Of a stretch of 64,000 nucleotides of DNA, positions 1-11,255 are shown one piece after another. The number at the start of each line of letters is the position of its first letter. The stretch's first letter is position 1. This stretch comes from Acanthosoma haemorrhoidale (taxonomy: Eukaryota; Arthropoda; Insecta; Hemiptera; Acanthosomatidae). A program made the position numbers and the translations under genes. The stretch covers positions 46,699,754-46,763,753 of the forward strand of contig OV884011.1 in assembly GCA_930367205.1 (NCBI GenBank). The letters are read 5' to 3'. The notes beneath the pieces were generated by a model. That model saw nothing but the letters and a program-made list of their open reading frames with translations. It did no database searches and had not been told where the DNA came from.

Positions 1-2382
1 AAACAGATTTGAAGTATATAATCGATACAATCGATCTCAAATGTTCAGGTTATATTTCACAATAACCAAATTTTAATTAAACTACAATCAGAGGAAGTTT
101 TGTAAAAATATGTTGTATATAGCTTGTAATCAGTATTATAGTTTTCAGTGACCAAGATATTTAAAATATACACACATTTGTTATCAATATTAACCAATAG
201 TTTTTTTTTACATTCATTTAATAAGGTCATGGCCTTTAAGTAAATCTAGTAATGTATAGAGACCCTCTTAAGGAAAGATCGATATTTTGTCTTCAATTTG
301 TTTTAATTCTTTATTTATATATATTTTGTATTGATAAATTTTCAGCAATTTTTTTAATATATATGTACACGAAATAAATGACGTTGAAATTATATCGCGT
401 GGCTAATTAAAAACCCATTAATTGATCGAAAATACTTCGTTTTATTTGTTAAACCATTCCCGTCTCTAAAAAACGATTTTTCAATAAACAAAAAAAAATT
501 ATATAAAAATGAACCAATAATAAAAAAAATATGCTCAATCGTTCAGCCGCTGGCTGCCAAACATCACCTTTTGTGGATTATTTTTGTTTTAACTTATTTT
601 ATGTCTCCTTAACTATGGCGGGGAAATCAGACCTCTATCTCTTACATAGACTCTGAGACTTTAAATTAGTTTCCAATTGGGACTTTTTCCATTTTTAGTC
701 TATTTTTTCCTACTCCCTATGATTGTATTTTAAACGAGATCTGATCAGCCAATTTTGAAGTGTAGTAGAATATCCCTTTAAAATTTCAGACCGATTGAAT
801 CGTTTTGACAATCTATCGCTGAAATACGATATATGCAGACTTGATGAATGTGGTGCCTCTCCGTTAGGGCTCGGCAATATTAAAATGTAGTGAGGCTACT
901 GATCCATGAATCAACATTTTTACCATCCGAAATGATTCAACGATGTTTGGTTTTGACTCGGCGAGTCCGAGAGAAGCAATGACCCCCTTCCCTTATCGAT
1001 GAGTCAGGGACAGCTAATATTGAATTAATTAGTCTTGGAGCGTTTTCTAAGTATTTTTTTTCTTAAACCAATTCAGTGGCGAAGACCTCCTGAGAGGCAG
1101 GTGGCCCGACACCCATTTCTTCATTGAATCACAGATTAATTGCCTAAAGCAAAGGTACAAAATTCAAAATCTAACAGAACAATTGCCTGCCTGTATTTAC
1201 GTATGTGAATAAAAAATGATCCTATTACGATAACTTCTTAAAGTCTCAGCTGAGAAGTTATATAATACTTAATGTTCTGATCTTTAACCCATAGTTAAGG
1301 ATACATTAACGTAAAAAAAATTGAAAAATATTCCTGAAAATAAAGATTCTAAATCAATCAATAGAAATTAATAATTTCATATCGTTCGAGCTAAACTATT
1401 CAGTTTATTTTGTTAATATATTTCATTAATAAAATTTAGTAAAAAGGTATTTCATATGATGTAGTGAGTAATATATCTGCTTCGGGATATTAAGTTTCTG
1501 AGTTCAAATCCCTAGAAAAGTGGATTTATTTATTTTCCATAAATAGTAGTGTGTGACTCAATAAATATTTTATTATTAAAACATTTCGGGCCACGCACCT
1601 AAGGCATATTATTACGTTTTAGCTCAATTCATGAAGTGTCATGGATCCTTGGATTAATCAAATCATTGGAAGTGCAGTAAAACATCGTGGCTCCGGGAGC
1701 TTACGGAGTAAGTAAAGCTGGAAACCAAACCAAAAATTGAAATGAGCAGTTTTGCCAACTGCTGGTTGAGTCTTTGACTTGATATCCACCTACCATTCAG
1801 TATATCTTTTGTAGTATTATTATTTTATATAATAGCGGGAAGTATTCGAGAAAAAAATTTTCTCCCTTCCTTAAAAGCTATCTCGAGTCGCAGCTCAGAA
1901 TGTTTATTTAATTTTAAAATTCTATTCCCCCCCCCAAGCATATTCAAAGACAGTAAAGGAGAAAGATATTTAAAGTTAAAGCTATGAGCAAGCTAAGCAA
2001 AATTCTAGCCAGTTCTACCAACATCTACAGGAGAAAGGGCATCTGGACGACACAAATATATTCTTAATTGATACCCCATACGAATAATCAATCTATCAAT
2101 AAAAAATTAAATTAGACTCCCTTACATCGAACAATATCAGTACACAAATGCTAATAGTCACCCCCCCCCCTCATAACTACTAATAAAGCCAGCCATTGAG
2201 CGACGTCAGTATCAGTATCAAACCTTTTCAAACGTTCTGCTCAAAAATTCGCAAATTTCATGACATTAATTGTGTAAGTAGCCATAGGAATAATGCGTCT
2301 TTATTTATTTCTGAAAATTTTTATTGCAGAATACATAAAATAGAAGGACCAATACGAAGTTTATGTGCAGTTTAGCATTTTT

Positions 2383-2421
<39 letters not shown>

Positions 2422-5270
2422 GTTATTTATTGTCGCTTTCACAATCGATGTTTTTTTCGACTTTTTATTTTAGCGATTGAGGATGACTGCTTAGAACTAT
2501 CGAAAACGTTATTGTTTAATTAACTACAATGTGGTGAGACCAAGGACTTTTGTTTAAAGAAATTTAAAGTTATTCCAAATTATAATGTTTTGGGAATCAG
2601 AAATTGGAACATGTTTCAATAGGCTTTTTATTTATTTTATTATATGTTATATTATTATTATATATACGTATACTTATATTATTTTTTCCTGCAGGTATTC
2701 AAAACTAAGTTTTATTTCTATCATGTACTGTACACCTCTCTTTCACTTGCCACAGACCTGATTGTTTTATATATCTGTGGCGGTTGTGAAAAAACGGATA
2801 GGTCGAGTAATCTAAAAAATTAGTACCTACAGGTCTCTTTTATTGCGGACTATGTCGTGTAAAATCGGGTAAGTCTGATGACATTGCGCGAGGAAGGATT
2901 CACAAAAGTTTTTTTTGTTTAATTTCAGTAACTCACTTTGTCCAATTCTGCATTTTAATGTTTAGTACTCAATATATGGTCTACCAAACCTTTTTTTCAC
3001 AAATGCCATTCGATTTGCAAATAAGGTGAGTCACCTTAACTGCTTTTTCTTTGTTTACATTTACACAGTTGGTGTGAGCTAATTTGGAATGTTATGAGAT
3101 ACAATTTATATAAAGATTAGGTTTATAAATAGATAAAATAAGTAAAATAACAAACATGGGATATTTGCCTACATTGACATGATTAACATTTTATGTTTGT
3201 ACCTAATTGGATCGGTACCATTTTGTAAATTACGGTAAATGTAGTAAATAATAATTAAAACAGAAACTAGTTTATAAATTTGATTTACATATACTTACTT
3301 GAATAATTTGGAAAATAGCTATAAATATTCTAATATATTGTATTATACCATAGTAGTATTTTTTTATTATACCATCCACCCTGTTCAGACCAGTATTGCA
3401 CTTAAAGATCTGCTGGGGAAGACATAGGACAGACACAATTATTTTTATTCTTTTGAAAAATCTCATTTAAACGGTCAAGTAAATTTCTCAACAAATTGAG
3501 GCAAAATGTTTATCTTGAGAACACAGCTGATGCACAATATGGAGTGTGACATCATGCACGCTCTTGAAAAAAGGGACAAACCCGAAAATAAATCATTCAA
3601 TTGACTCGATTGAACCACCGTTCTCTTCAACGCTGGTGGCTTTAGAGGATTTTTACGATTTTGGAACCTTGGGCGAAAAAGGAGTAACTTTTATTTTAAA
3701 GAAATCTGCCCCTAATTATTTTCGGAAAAGATTTGTTTCGGAGAAAAGTAACATGGCTCCAGTACACACTTGAACTTCCGTAAGAGCTATTTTTAAGGCG
3801 AGTCTAAGTAATGAGGAAGAATTTCGAACTCTTTATTTTCGCTGACGAGGAAAAGGCACGCATCTCTATCATTATCAATTAAATATTATTTTATAAATCC
3901 CAAATCCAATCAGTGAAGGTAAAAAAAAAATTACCTCACGGGTTTGGCTGCAATGATATATAGTCCGTTCAATGAATTTGATAAAAACATGTCAGTCGTC
4001 GAAAATGGCCCAATATCAGACCCGGACAACTGTAATACTTTTTAATAATATTATAATAAAATTTATTTTAAACATACAATTTTATATTTTAAATTTATAA
4101 CTAGTGTTTTTGTATCATACCATTCACCCCTTTTATAACATAAAACTAAAAATTTACTAATATTATCCAAGGAGTTTTTATTCGGTAAAAGATAATTATG
4201 ACTTTAGTAACTTGAGATACATAAGCAAAAAGAAACCAACGGAATTTAAGAAAACACTAAATAATGTTATAAATCCTTTATAAAATCGGTTTATATTTCC
4301 CCAGTATCAAAATTACTTGACTCAAAAATCTCCGGCCGAAAATAATTTAAAATTACATTCGTGTATTTTGGAATTTCCAAACCACTTAAAAGTGCTCCTC
4401 AGACCATCACAGTTTATTATATAGCTAGAAAAAAAGGAAAAATACATTTTAATAAATAAAAAAACCCAAGGACCAACTAGCTAGCATAACCTCCGCACGT
4501 GAACTCAAGATAGAAACTCTACTTACTCATCCGGTCTACCTTTAATGGGTGAATGCTAAAGCCCAAAAGAGCAAGAACAAACCAAGGAGCTAATTTGTTT
4601 TACATGGCCTGTTATCTTTTCCGCCTTTCACAAGATGGGTCAATGCTACCTGCTATCTCTCCGAGGCAGATAACGCGAGAAAGTAAAATATTTGAAACTT
4701 TGAGATAAATCGACTGAAGCTATTTATCGAGAATCTACACGTGTTCTCCTTCGCAGAGAGTCACTAACAATAGGGCCCAGTTACCAGCACTCGGCACTTG
4801 GCTGGCTATACCACTGGTCACCAATTATTTTTACCGCAGGTCCGTTTCTAAACATTGTCAAACTACGGCGGTCCAGAAAAGTTAGACCTTAGAAGTTAGA
4901 CAACGCAAAAATTATTTAAAGGACATTTAATAAACTAACCATGAGAGCAAACTGTATATTTACCGTATTTAATGCCGTTCGAATAGAATAGAGTTTTAAA
5001 AGATAAATGTTACGTAGGTTTTTTTATATTTTAGAAAATAAGCTCCAAGTCTCATCAATCTTTTTATTGGCATAAGAACATCTACAGTCAACGTCTTCGC
5101 CTCTTTAGTATCTATTTCACATTCCATTACTGACAGTAACAGTCATATAAAGTACAATAGTTTGTTTAATCACAAATATGCAAATTTCCATTTTGAATTT
5201 TCCATTAGAATAGTTTCCAATTCTGCATGGACAAAAATTTATCACCGCAAATTGAAATGGATGATATCTT
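1..5270. other. AT-rich non-coding stretch, no gene recognised
   Basis: No reading frame here resembles a known protein and I found no exon chain with splice sites. The frame at 3546-3773 (75 codons, plus) is the longest, but it has no recognisable domain and an AT-rich composition like its surroundings. Simple runs include a C-run near 2161-2170 and a long T-run near 2384-2415. A moderately GC-rich patch at about 4480-4880 may be an old interspersed repeat, but I could not name it. Confidence 0.5.
1452..1520 (+). repeat. tRNA-like (SINE-like) fragment
   Basis: The stretch contains GTAGTGAGTAATAT, which resembles a pol III A box. About 35 bases on is GAGTTCAAATCCC, close to the B-box consensus GGTTCRANTCC. 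The arms do not fold into a proper cloverleaf (the T-stem does not pair), so it is not a functional tRNA gene. A tRNA-derived SINE head is the likeliest reading. No poly-A tail or target duplication was identified. Confidence 0.3.
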
Positions 5271-5277
5271 TCACATC

Positions 5278-5311
5278 CCTGATGATTCCTGAATAGGTTA
5301 AACGTCAACTG
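5278..5311 (+). other. Hammerhead-like motif, degenerate, copy 1
   Basis: The segment reads CTGATGA, then a small stem CCT/AGG with a GAAT loop, then TTAAAC and GTCAACTG. This is the order of a hammerhead ribozyme core (CUGAUGA, stem II, GAAAC), but the GAAA is changed to TAAA. It matches the motif at 6417-6450 at 26 of 34 positions. Hammerhead motifs are known in Penelope-like retroelements, so a relic of such an element is a plausible source. It is probably inactive. Confidence 0.3.
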
Positions 5312-6416
5312 TAAAAGATTACTGGATAGACTTGAAACTTACTACCTAAAATATAAAAATAAGGGGTTTTGTAGTCAATCTTTTTGTCAGATCCATTTTT
5401 GTTTTTTTGTTTATGTATGAATATATATAAATGTATTTAATATTATTATACTACATTTTGGTTAATATTCAATAACGGGAAATAAAAAATAAAAAATGGC
5501 AATGAAAAAAGTCTACTTATATCTCTTTGTATATTTATGATAGAAAGTAATTATTTTTACTTTTTCGGAAGCTTTAGAACTGTGTCAGATACAAAAAGAA
5601 GGAAAATAAATGAAAGGTTTTAAACTAAATTAAAAATAAAGATTTAAAGCAAAAAGATATTCACCAAACCTGGTTCTTAATTAAATTCTTTGCTTATTTG
5701 TCTGTTTTATTCAATTTAAAACGAGAAATTCAGTTTATTAATTAATTATTGTGATGTAAAAACCTTTTAAAACCTTTTCAGAAACATTTTATTCAATTAA
5801 ATGAATCGTTTAATATTAATCTTAGTAAATATTTTAATCGGATTTTGTCTATTCCTTAACATTCAAAATGAATAAATAATAATTATTACAGTGCTAAATA
5901 GTAATTAAAAATGTAATAGTCTTGTAATAGATCCCCTACCAATCACCCTTCAACCTTAATACCCATAGAAACCCGACCACACTATTTTTATCACATAATG
6001 TGTATTGTTGCCTCCAAGATCACTTTTCGCCAAACTTCTTAAAGTTCCACCAGAAATTATCTGACCACCCAAATCCTCTAGCAAGATCACTTTCATGTAG
6101 CACCCATCCGTACAAGCCCCTCGGAGATTTAAGCGGCCCGTGATCATTTGTAAATATTTAAATGTTTTATACAATTAAATATTAAAGGTCTGACAATGGT
6201 CAGTTTTCTCCCCTCATGTCCTGAATAAATACAAATGTTTTGAATGAAAGAGTAAAAGTAAATATGTTATCATGATACTATAAATATGCCCATAGTTTGT
6301 AAATATTATCTCAATTATCTATTACCCTGCTAGAGAAGATAGTTATTTTTATTCAACTATAGATTATCCTTTAAAAAAAAAATTGTGTTTTGTACATTGT
6401 TTTTCTGAATCTTAAT
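5312..6416. other. AT-rich spacer between two related motifs
   Basis: No coding potential was found. The minus-strand frame at 5956-6174 has no recognisable domain. The stretch is of interest only because the hammerhead-like motif occurs in the same orientation on both sides of it. Confidence 0.35.
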
Positions 6417-6450
6417 CCTGCGAATTCCTAACTAGGCGAAACGTCGACTG
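6417..6450 (+). other. Hammerhead-like motif, degenerate, copy 2
   Basis: This copy keeps GCGAAACGTCGACTG and the CCT/AGG stem, but the CTGATGA half is changed to CTGCGAA. Copies 1 and 2 are therefore damaged in opposite halves of the core, which implies an intact shared ancestor carrying CTGATGA and CGAAAC. It is probably non-functional. Confidence 0.3.
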
Positions 6451-8689
6451 TTGATGTAATATCAATGATAAAATGTATTTTGAGAGATACTTTTTTGGAA
6501 AAAGTTAATTTTCACATAATATGAATACCGGTATTCAGGTTTCTCTTTTTGAGCGGTGCTTTTTAAAATAATACTATACAACTTATATTTATATTTCGAA
6601 TTGACAATTATAATGAATAGTAATTATTATTGTTTTTATTTGTTATTGATTGCGTTTCATTCATCTGTATAACTCACATATTTTCTGTGCTGTATGGCTT
6701 ACTGTAACAACACTAAATCAGGAAAATTACTGAAATCGTGTATCAGACGACACATTTTGTGCATAAATTTCAAATGCGACTCCTACAAATACAAACAACA
6801 AAGAAGAATGGGCAGCATTGAAAGTGAGATTGTGGATGTTTGACATGTTTTGTTGGTTCTCGGGTCAGCGACCCTCCTCGCCCGCCTACTGGCGTGTGTT
6901 GTCAAAATAAAAAAATTAATTTAACACGATTCAAAATATTCATTTCAAAAATATACACAAAAAAAACCTTACATTCTTACGTATATATCCCTTGATCAAG
7001 GAATGATTATAGGAATATATGATATAGTGAGAATACAATATGACAAATTTTGGAAAATTCGAGAAAAAAATGGAAATCATGCTACGATTAAAAAAAAAAG
7101 TACTTTTTGGTACTTCTCATTTTACGAGAAATTCAATGTAATTATGCTGGTAAAGGACATTTCCGTACTCATATCGATGTATACTTTTTTTTTCAATGAC
7201 GAAAAATCAATTACGTTCTATGAAATTACTTTTTATTATTATTTATTAGGTAAACGACCAGTAAAACCAAATTTAAACATGTAAAATCCCATCAAAACAC
7301 CCTGTTACGCTGGGACATCCGGAGAATAGCACTGAAAGTTAAAGTGTTGCTTAGCAATTAACAAATATGGCATTGATAAGGGGGAAAGAAAGTAATTTCG
7401 CAAAATCTTACAAAAAAAAAACCTAAAAATATTTATAGTTTTAGTGACGCCACTTCTCATTGTAACAGCAATATTTTCTAAAAAATAATAAAATTTTGTA
7501 GAAAAAAATTGTTTTTGTCAGCTGTACATACACTGCTATCTTTGAGAAAAATAATTTTAAGAGTTTAAAAAAATTAATGCATAATATTAATGATGTGTAG
7601 GATTTAAAGATTTTTCAAAAGATTTAAAAATTTGACAGAAAAACATTTCAGTAAATAAAACACTTTAACGCCTTTTGAAATACGCATGATCCAGAATAAT
7701 AACAAAAAGAGCCCTTAGATATACCATAGACACGGAATAGAAATGCCGAATTTTCACATTCAGGAGTAATATCGATTAAATAAACTTGATACCATTATTC
7801 ATATTAATTATTTTTGAGATCTTTTTATTATTAATATTTTTTGTAGAATAACAGAGCCTATAATGTGTAATCACGCATACTAATTAAGTTATTAACTGAG
7901 TGCATCCCTGTTCTTAAGTCTCTGTGGAGTACACAAGGTTAAATCCTCATGGGAAGTTCTTTTAGTAATGTAAACAAATATCCCACGCCAGAATATCACG
8001 GTGTTTTTTTTTCGAATTTATTTCAAAAGCGGAACCCTTAATGTTTTTACCAATGTGCCCACCGGCCTGTCAATAATGGTCATTGTTCCCTCTTCGACCG
8101 GGGTGACATCAAAGTTTTTATGGACCAAAACCATAAACGAAATTTTACCACCACCATAAATGACGATTAAGTGTCATTCATTGCTCGGTAATTTGAAAAC
8201 AAAATATTATCATATTAAGTAGAGTATCACATTAAAATTCTCGACGTCTCGATCAATAAATATTTTTTTTTTAATGTCTAATCGTGTTGAAAATATTTTT
8301 ACATTTCCATGTAAGTTTTATTTGATGGCCTGTAGATCACTTGAAGTCCTCATTCGTAATATTCATATGCGTTGAGTATTTAGAAGACATATATTATATT
8401 TGTATATTAATAATTATAATGTCCATAGGACCGATAAGCCTGCTGTGTTCTAAGCAACTCATTATGGTTATATGGTAGTTTTATTTGATGTCCCGATGAT
8501 TGCAAAAACAATCAAGGTGACTCCATGAAACACTTCCTATCATATTATGTAGGTATCACATTGATTAATGACTTGTAATATGTGTTGGGACTTCAGTGGA
8601 CTATAATTGCAAAAAAAAAATGAAATTGGCAATACTTTTTCAAAGAAGTAACGAAATATTCAATTGTGCAATACATCTCACTTGACTAA
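6451..8689. other. AT-rich non-coding stretch
   Basis: Nothing recognisable was found on either strand. The plus frame at 7003-7284 is AT-rich and low in complexity. A short GC-rich patch at about 6855-6900 stands alone. No splice-supported exon was found. Confidence 0.4.
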
Positions 8690-9620
8690 AATGTTTCACA
8701 TAAATCTCCCGCCAAATTCTGCTTGGTGCTACTTTTCAGGTTTTTTTCATTTGTTTCGTTGAAGGAGACCTTTTCCTCCATGCGGAGAGAGAGGCCAAAA
8801 ACAAAAGTGCAGAATGAGATAAAAGGGAGAAGACTTTCCGGTACTTTCGCCTCCTCCGAAGACAGGTTTGAAGCTCCCCACTACCGCACGTGGGTCCCGC
8901 TGATAAAGGGCCGGCCGGTAGCACTGTCACAGTTAGCGCAGTGATTGTAGCAGTTTCGGCGTCTCGCGGGATTTAGTCCATTCTTTCTTCATGATGCTAT
9001 TCACACACACTTTCTGAAGGTTCAATTTTTTTTATTATGATGAGATGTGACACTTTCGTAGAATTGCCGTCGAGAAAGGGCTGTTTATTTCGCGAATTTT
9101 TCGCGATTTCCTCCCTCCACTTCCGCGTTCTCTATGATGCAAACACTTTTGAACACTACGGCACTACTAGGTACTATGCACTATGTACTTACATTTTGAC
9201 TGAGCCTTGCCGACGACACACAGAGACGTTATGCCTGGGACTGAGAGAGAGACAGAGACAAGAGGAGCGGCAGACGACAACACACAGGTAATCGCAGAAC
9301 ATGGGCTCGCTGGGAGCAATGACCTCAAGCTGAGGCGGTGACGTCACTGGAGTGGTGGGGGAACCCCCCTCCACAGCTGGGGATTCCGTTATGTCGTCAC
9401 GGCCCCCCACCCCTACGCCTCCGCCACCTCCCCTCCCCTGTCAGCGTAGTCCCTATCGCATTCATAGCAGTCGCGGGGTAGTCCATTGATTTTGTGCTTG
9501 TAGTCTTCGGGCCGGTCAATTAAGTTGTTTGTAGTGGGCGATGGTACATCTCTTCGGACCGAATTATTGGTGTCGGTCTGTCGGTGGTGCCATCAAAATT
9601 CTCGGGGTTAACATACACAT
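8690..9620. promoter_or_regulatory. GC- and CpG-rich island, possible promoter/5' leader
   Basis: This stretch is far richer in G+C and CpG than the AT-rich DNA on both sides, with many CGs between 8870 and 9600 and C-rich runs near 9360-9440. Frames on both strands stay open here (8723-8944 plus, 8736-8930 minus, 9037-9291 plus), but none resembles a known protein; opposed open frames are expected from GC composition alone. A possible donor, CACACAG|gtaatc, lies near 9288 on the plus strand. In an AT-rich genome such an island may mark a promoter with a non-coding first exon, but a GC-rich foreign or repeat insertion is equally possible. Strand and target gene are unknown. Confidence 0.3.
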
Positions 9621-9949
9621 TTAAAAAGATATGATAAATCTCAGGATTTTATTTATAAACTCGAGAAATTTAAAATATTTCTTCAAGAATACCAAGGAGT
9701 TTTTTCTCTACAATATATTAATTCGTTTAAAAAAACATATTATTCCCATATAAAATTCAAGAGAACCGATCTGGATTTTGACTGAACTCAGTGAATTTAA
9801 GTTGTTGGGGAACGGACCTTTAAAATTAAACAAAAAAGGCATACATACGACAGGCAGTAGCCCCCTCCCTATTTGAATCCAAATAGATCCTCCCCCATTG
9901 TGGCAATAGTGGGGTTCATAAAAAAAATCAGATTCATGTATGTGAAATC

Positions 9950-10683
9950 ATTGCAGTGTGCAGTTAGAATAACTAGCATAGACCTAGTCTATTTGCATAT
10001 GGTCACTGACGATATGGCCATGGCGACACTCAAAGGCTAGAAAACTTCGTATACACTATAGCAGATAATTTCATTCACCGATGGAATTCAAAAATAAATA
10101 TTGACATTAACGGTATCAATTCTATTCACTTAACGTAGGCACAAATTAATTTAGGAAATATGCACTGAACTTAAATTGTCCCAGACTGATAACTACTTCG
10201 GCGTAATTGTTCATAAAGCCATATAATCTATTAGAGCAAAAGGTAAGGGTGCCGTCGCAGCATTGTTTCCATTTCTTTGTTAAACAACGTGACTACCGAT
10301 AGAATACAAAGTCGTATTTCATAAAATGCATGTCGGGCTTCTATTAACCTATACATCGCCATCTTGGAGTATGATCTGTTCTAGTGACTTCCTTAAGCTG
10401 CAGAGAGTACAGAATAAATTTCAAAGAATAATAAATAGATAAAAGAGTTGTGCATAATGTATCGACTAGAAAGAAGATACATACAATGGCATATAGTTAT
10501 GTTTAAGGACCAGCATAAATTACTGTTTTAGTTATAGGTTTTGTTGTTTCGTTTTTCCTTCAAATAAACAAGTGTATATTTTAGCTGCATGCATTAATTG
10601 TAGTTTAGTTTCAGTTTAGACGCGCTCTGGCGTCTGGCAACTATATGTAATAAGGCCATGTACATAAGATTAAATAAATAAAT
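9950..10683 (+). mobile_element. Decayed Jockey-like LINE 3' fragment
   Basis: Translation near 10180-10440 gives the C-terminal reverse-transcriptase region of a Jockey-like LINE: YFGVIV, then RAKGKGAVAALFPF, then LLTYTSPSWSM and LKLQRVQNKFQRIIN. These correspond to the family pattern YLGV..D, LTYAAPVW and KLQ..QNK.LR.I. Stops and small shifts break the frame. The fragment ends in a non-coding tail with AATAAATAAA near 10670, as LINE 3' ends often do. The catalytic core is absent, so this is a dead 5'-truncated copy. The left limit is uncertain. Confidence 0.6.
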
Positions 10684-10890
10684 TCTCTCAAAAGATTATG
10701 AGCATAAAACCCGGAAGGATAACCCTACAAGAAGAGGGACACTAAAATGGTGTTCACAAAAGTGGACTACAATAGACAACATATAATCAATATGCTAGAT
10801 CTTGGGACCGAATAATTGGTGAGCCCAAAGGGGTAGAGGGCTCACTTTCAAACTGGTACGGGGATCGACATTGTCTGTATTGAATAAATT

Positions 10891-11048
10891 AAAGTGTAGT
10901 ATCTGTTCTTATCAGCTTAATCTCTGGTAAGACTCCCATCGGGGGTCCAGAAGATTAAACTGATTTTTGGGAAATGACGGAGTGCTAGGGGCTTGCTCCA
11001 CCTCTGTCGCGGGTTGACCCGGTATTGCAGTACCTCCGGGAACGGCCC
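10891..11048 (+). pseudogene. U2 snRNA pseudogene, 5'-truncated
   Basis: About 158 bases match spliceosomal U2 snRNA. They include the branch-site recognition region (GTGTAGTATCTGTTCTTATC), the Sm-like site GATTTTTGG at about 10962-10970, GGAGTGCTAGGGGCTTGCTCC of the 3' stem-loop region, and GGTATTGCAGTACCTCCGGG near the 3' end. The first ~28 bases of U2 (the strongly conserved stem-loop I) are missing and replaced by unrelated AT-rich sequence, so it cannot be a working U2 gene. A second, inverted U2 copy follows 70 bases later, and the pair is flanked by a short direct repeat, consistent with retroposition. Confidence 0.85.
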
Positions 11049-11119
11049 ATATAAATGAAATCACTGACTCAATTAATTAATTTAATTGAGTCAATAAACT
11101 AAACAAATGACTGTAATAT

Positions 11120-11214
11120 GGGCCGTTGCCGGAGGTACTGGTCAACCCGCGACAGAGGTGGAGCAAGCCCCTAGCACTCCGTCATTTCCCAAAAATCAGT
11201 TTAATCTTCTGGAC
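11120..11214 (-). pseudogene. U2 snRNA pseudogene, inverted partial copy
   Basis: On the minus strand this repeats the U2 segment from GTCCAGAAGATTAAAC through the Sm-like site to the 3' end and the adjacent ATATGGGCC. It pairs with 10945-11051 as the second arm of a large hairpin. Relative to the first copy it lacks about nine bases (CGGTATTGC) and has one or two substitutions; otherwise the arms are nearly identical, pointing to a recent inverted duplication or to gene conversion. The 5' part of U2 is absent. Confidence 0.85.
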
Positions 11215-11255
11215 TCGTCGTACCCCCCTTACCGGTTAACATTGTCTGTACTTGA

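Larger units (their letters stand above)
10868..11255. repeat. Inverted U2 unit between direct repeats
   Basis: ACATTGTCTGTATTGA at 10868-10883 recurs as ACATTGTCTGTACTTGA at 11239-11255, flanking the two opposed U2 pseudogenes. This looks like a target-site duplication from LINE-type retroposition of one composite insert. The central spacer has its own short palindrome at 11066-11092: 11-bp arms GACTCAATTAA/TTAATTGAGTC around five bases. The whole unit could fold as a long hairpin. Confidence 0.6.

Noticed and set aside
3546..3773. 75-codon plus-strand frame as a possible gene
   Set aside because: It has no recognisable domain, no splice-linked partner exons and base composition like its surroundings.
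8723..9410. Opposed open frames in the GC-rich island
   Set aside because: Frames on both strands overlap and are rich in Arg/Ser/Pro as expected from composition; none resembles a protein family.
10891..11048. Functional U2 snRNA gene
   Set aside because: The first ~28 bases, including conserved stem-loop I, are missing, and no snRNA promoter element is visible.
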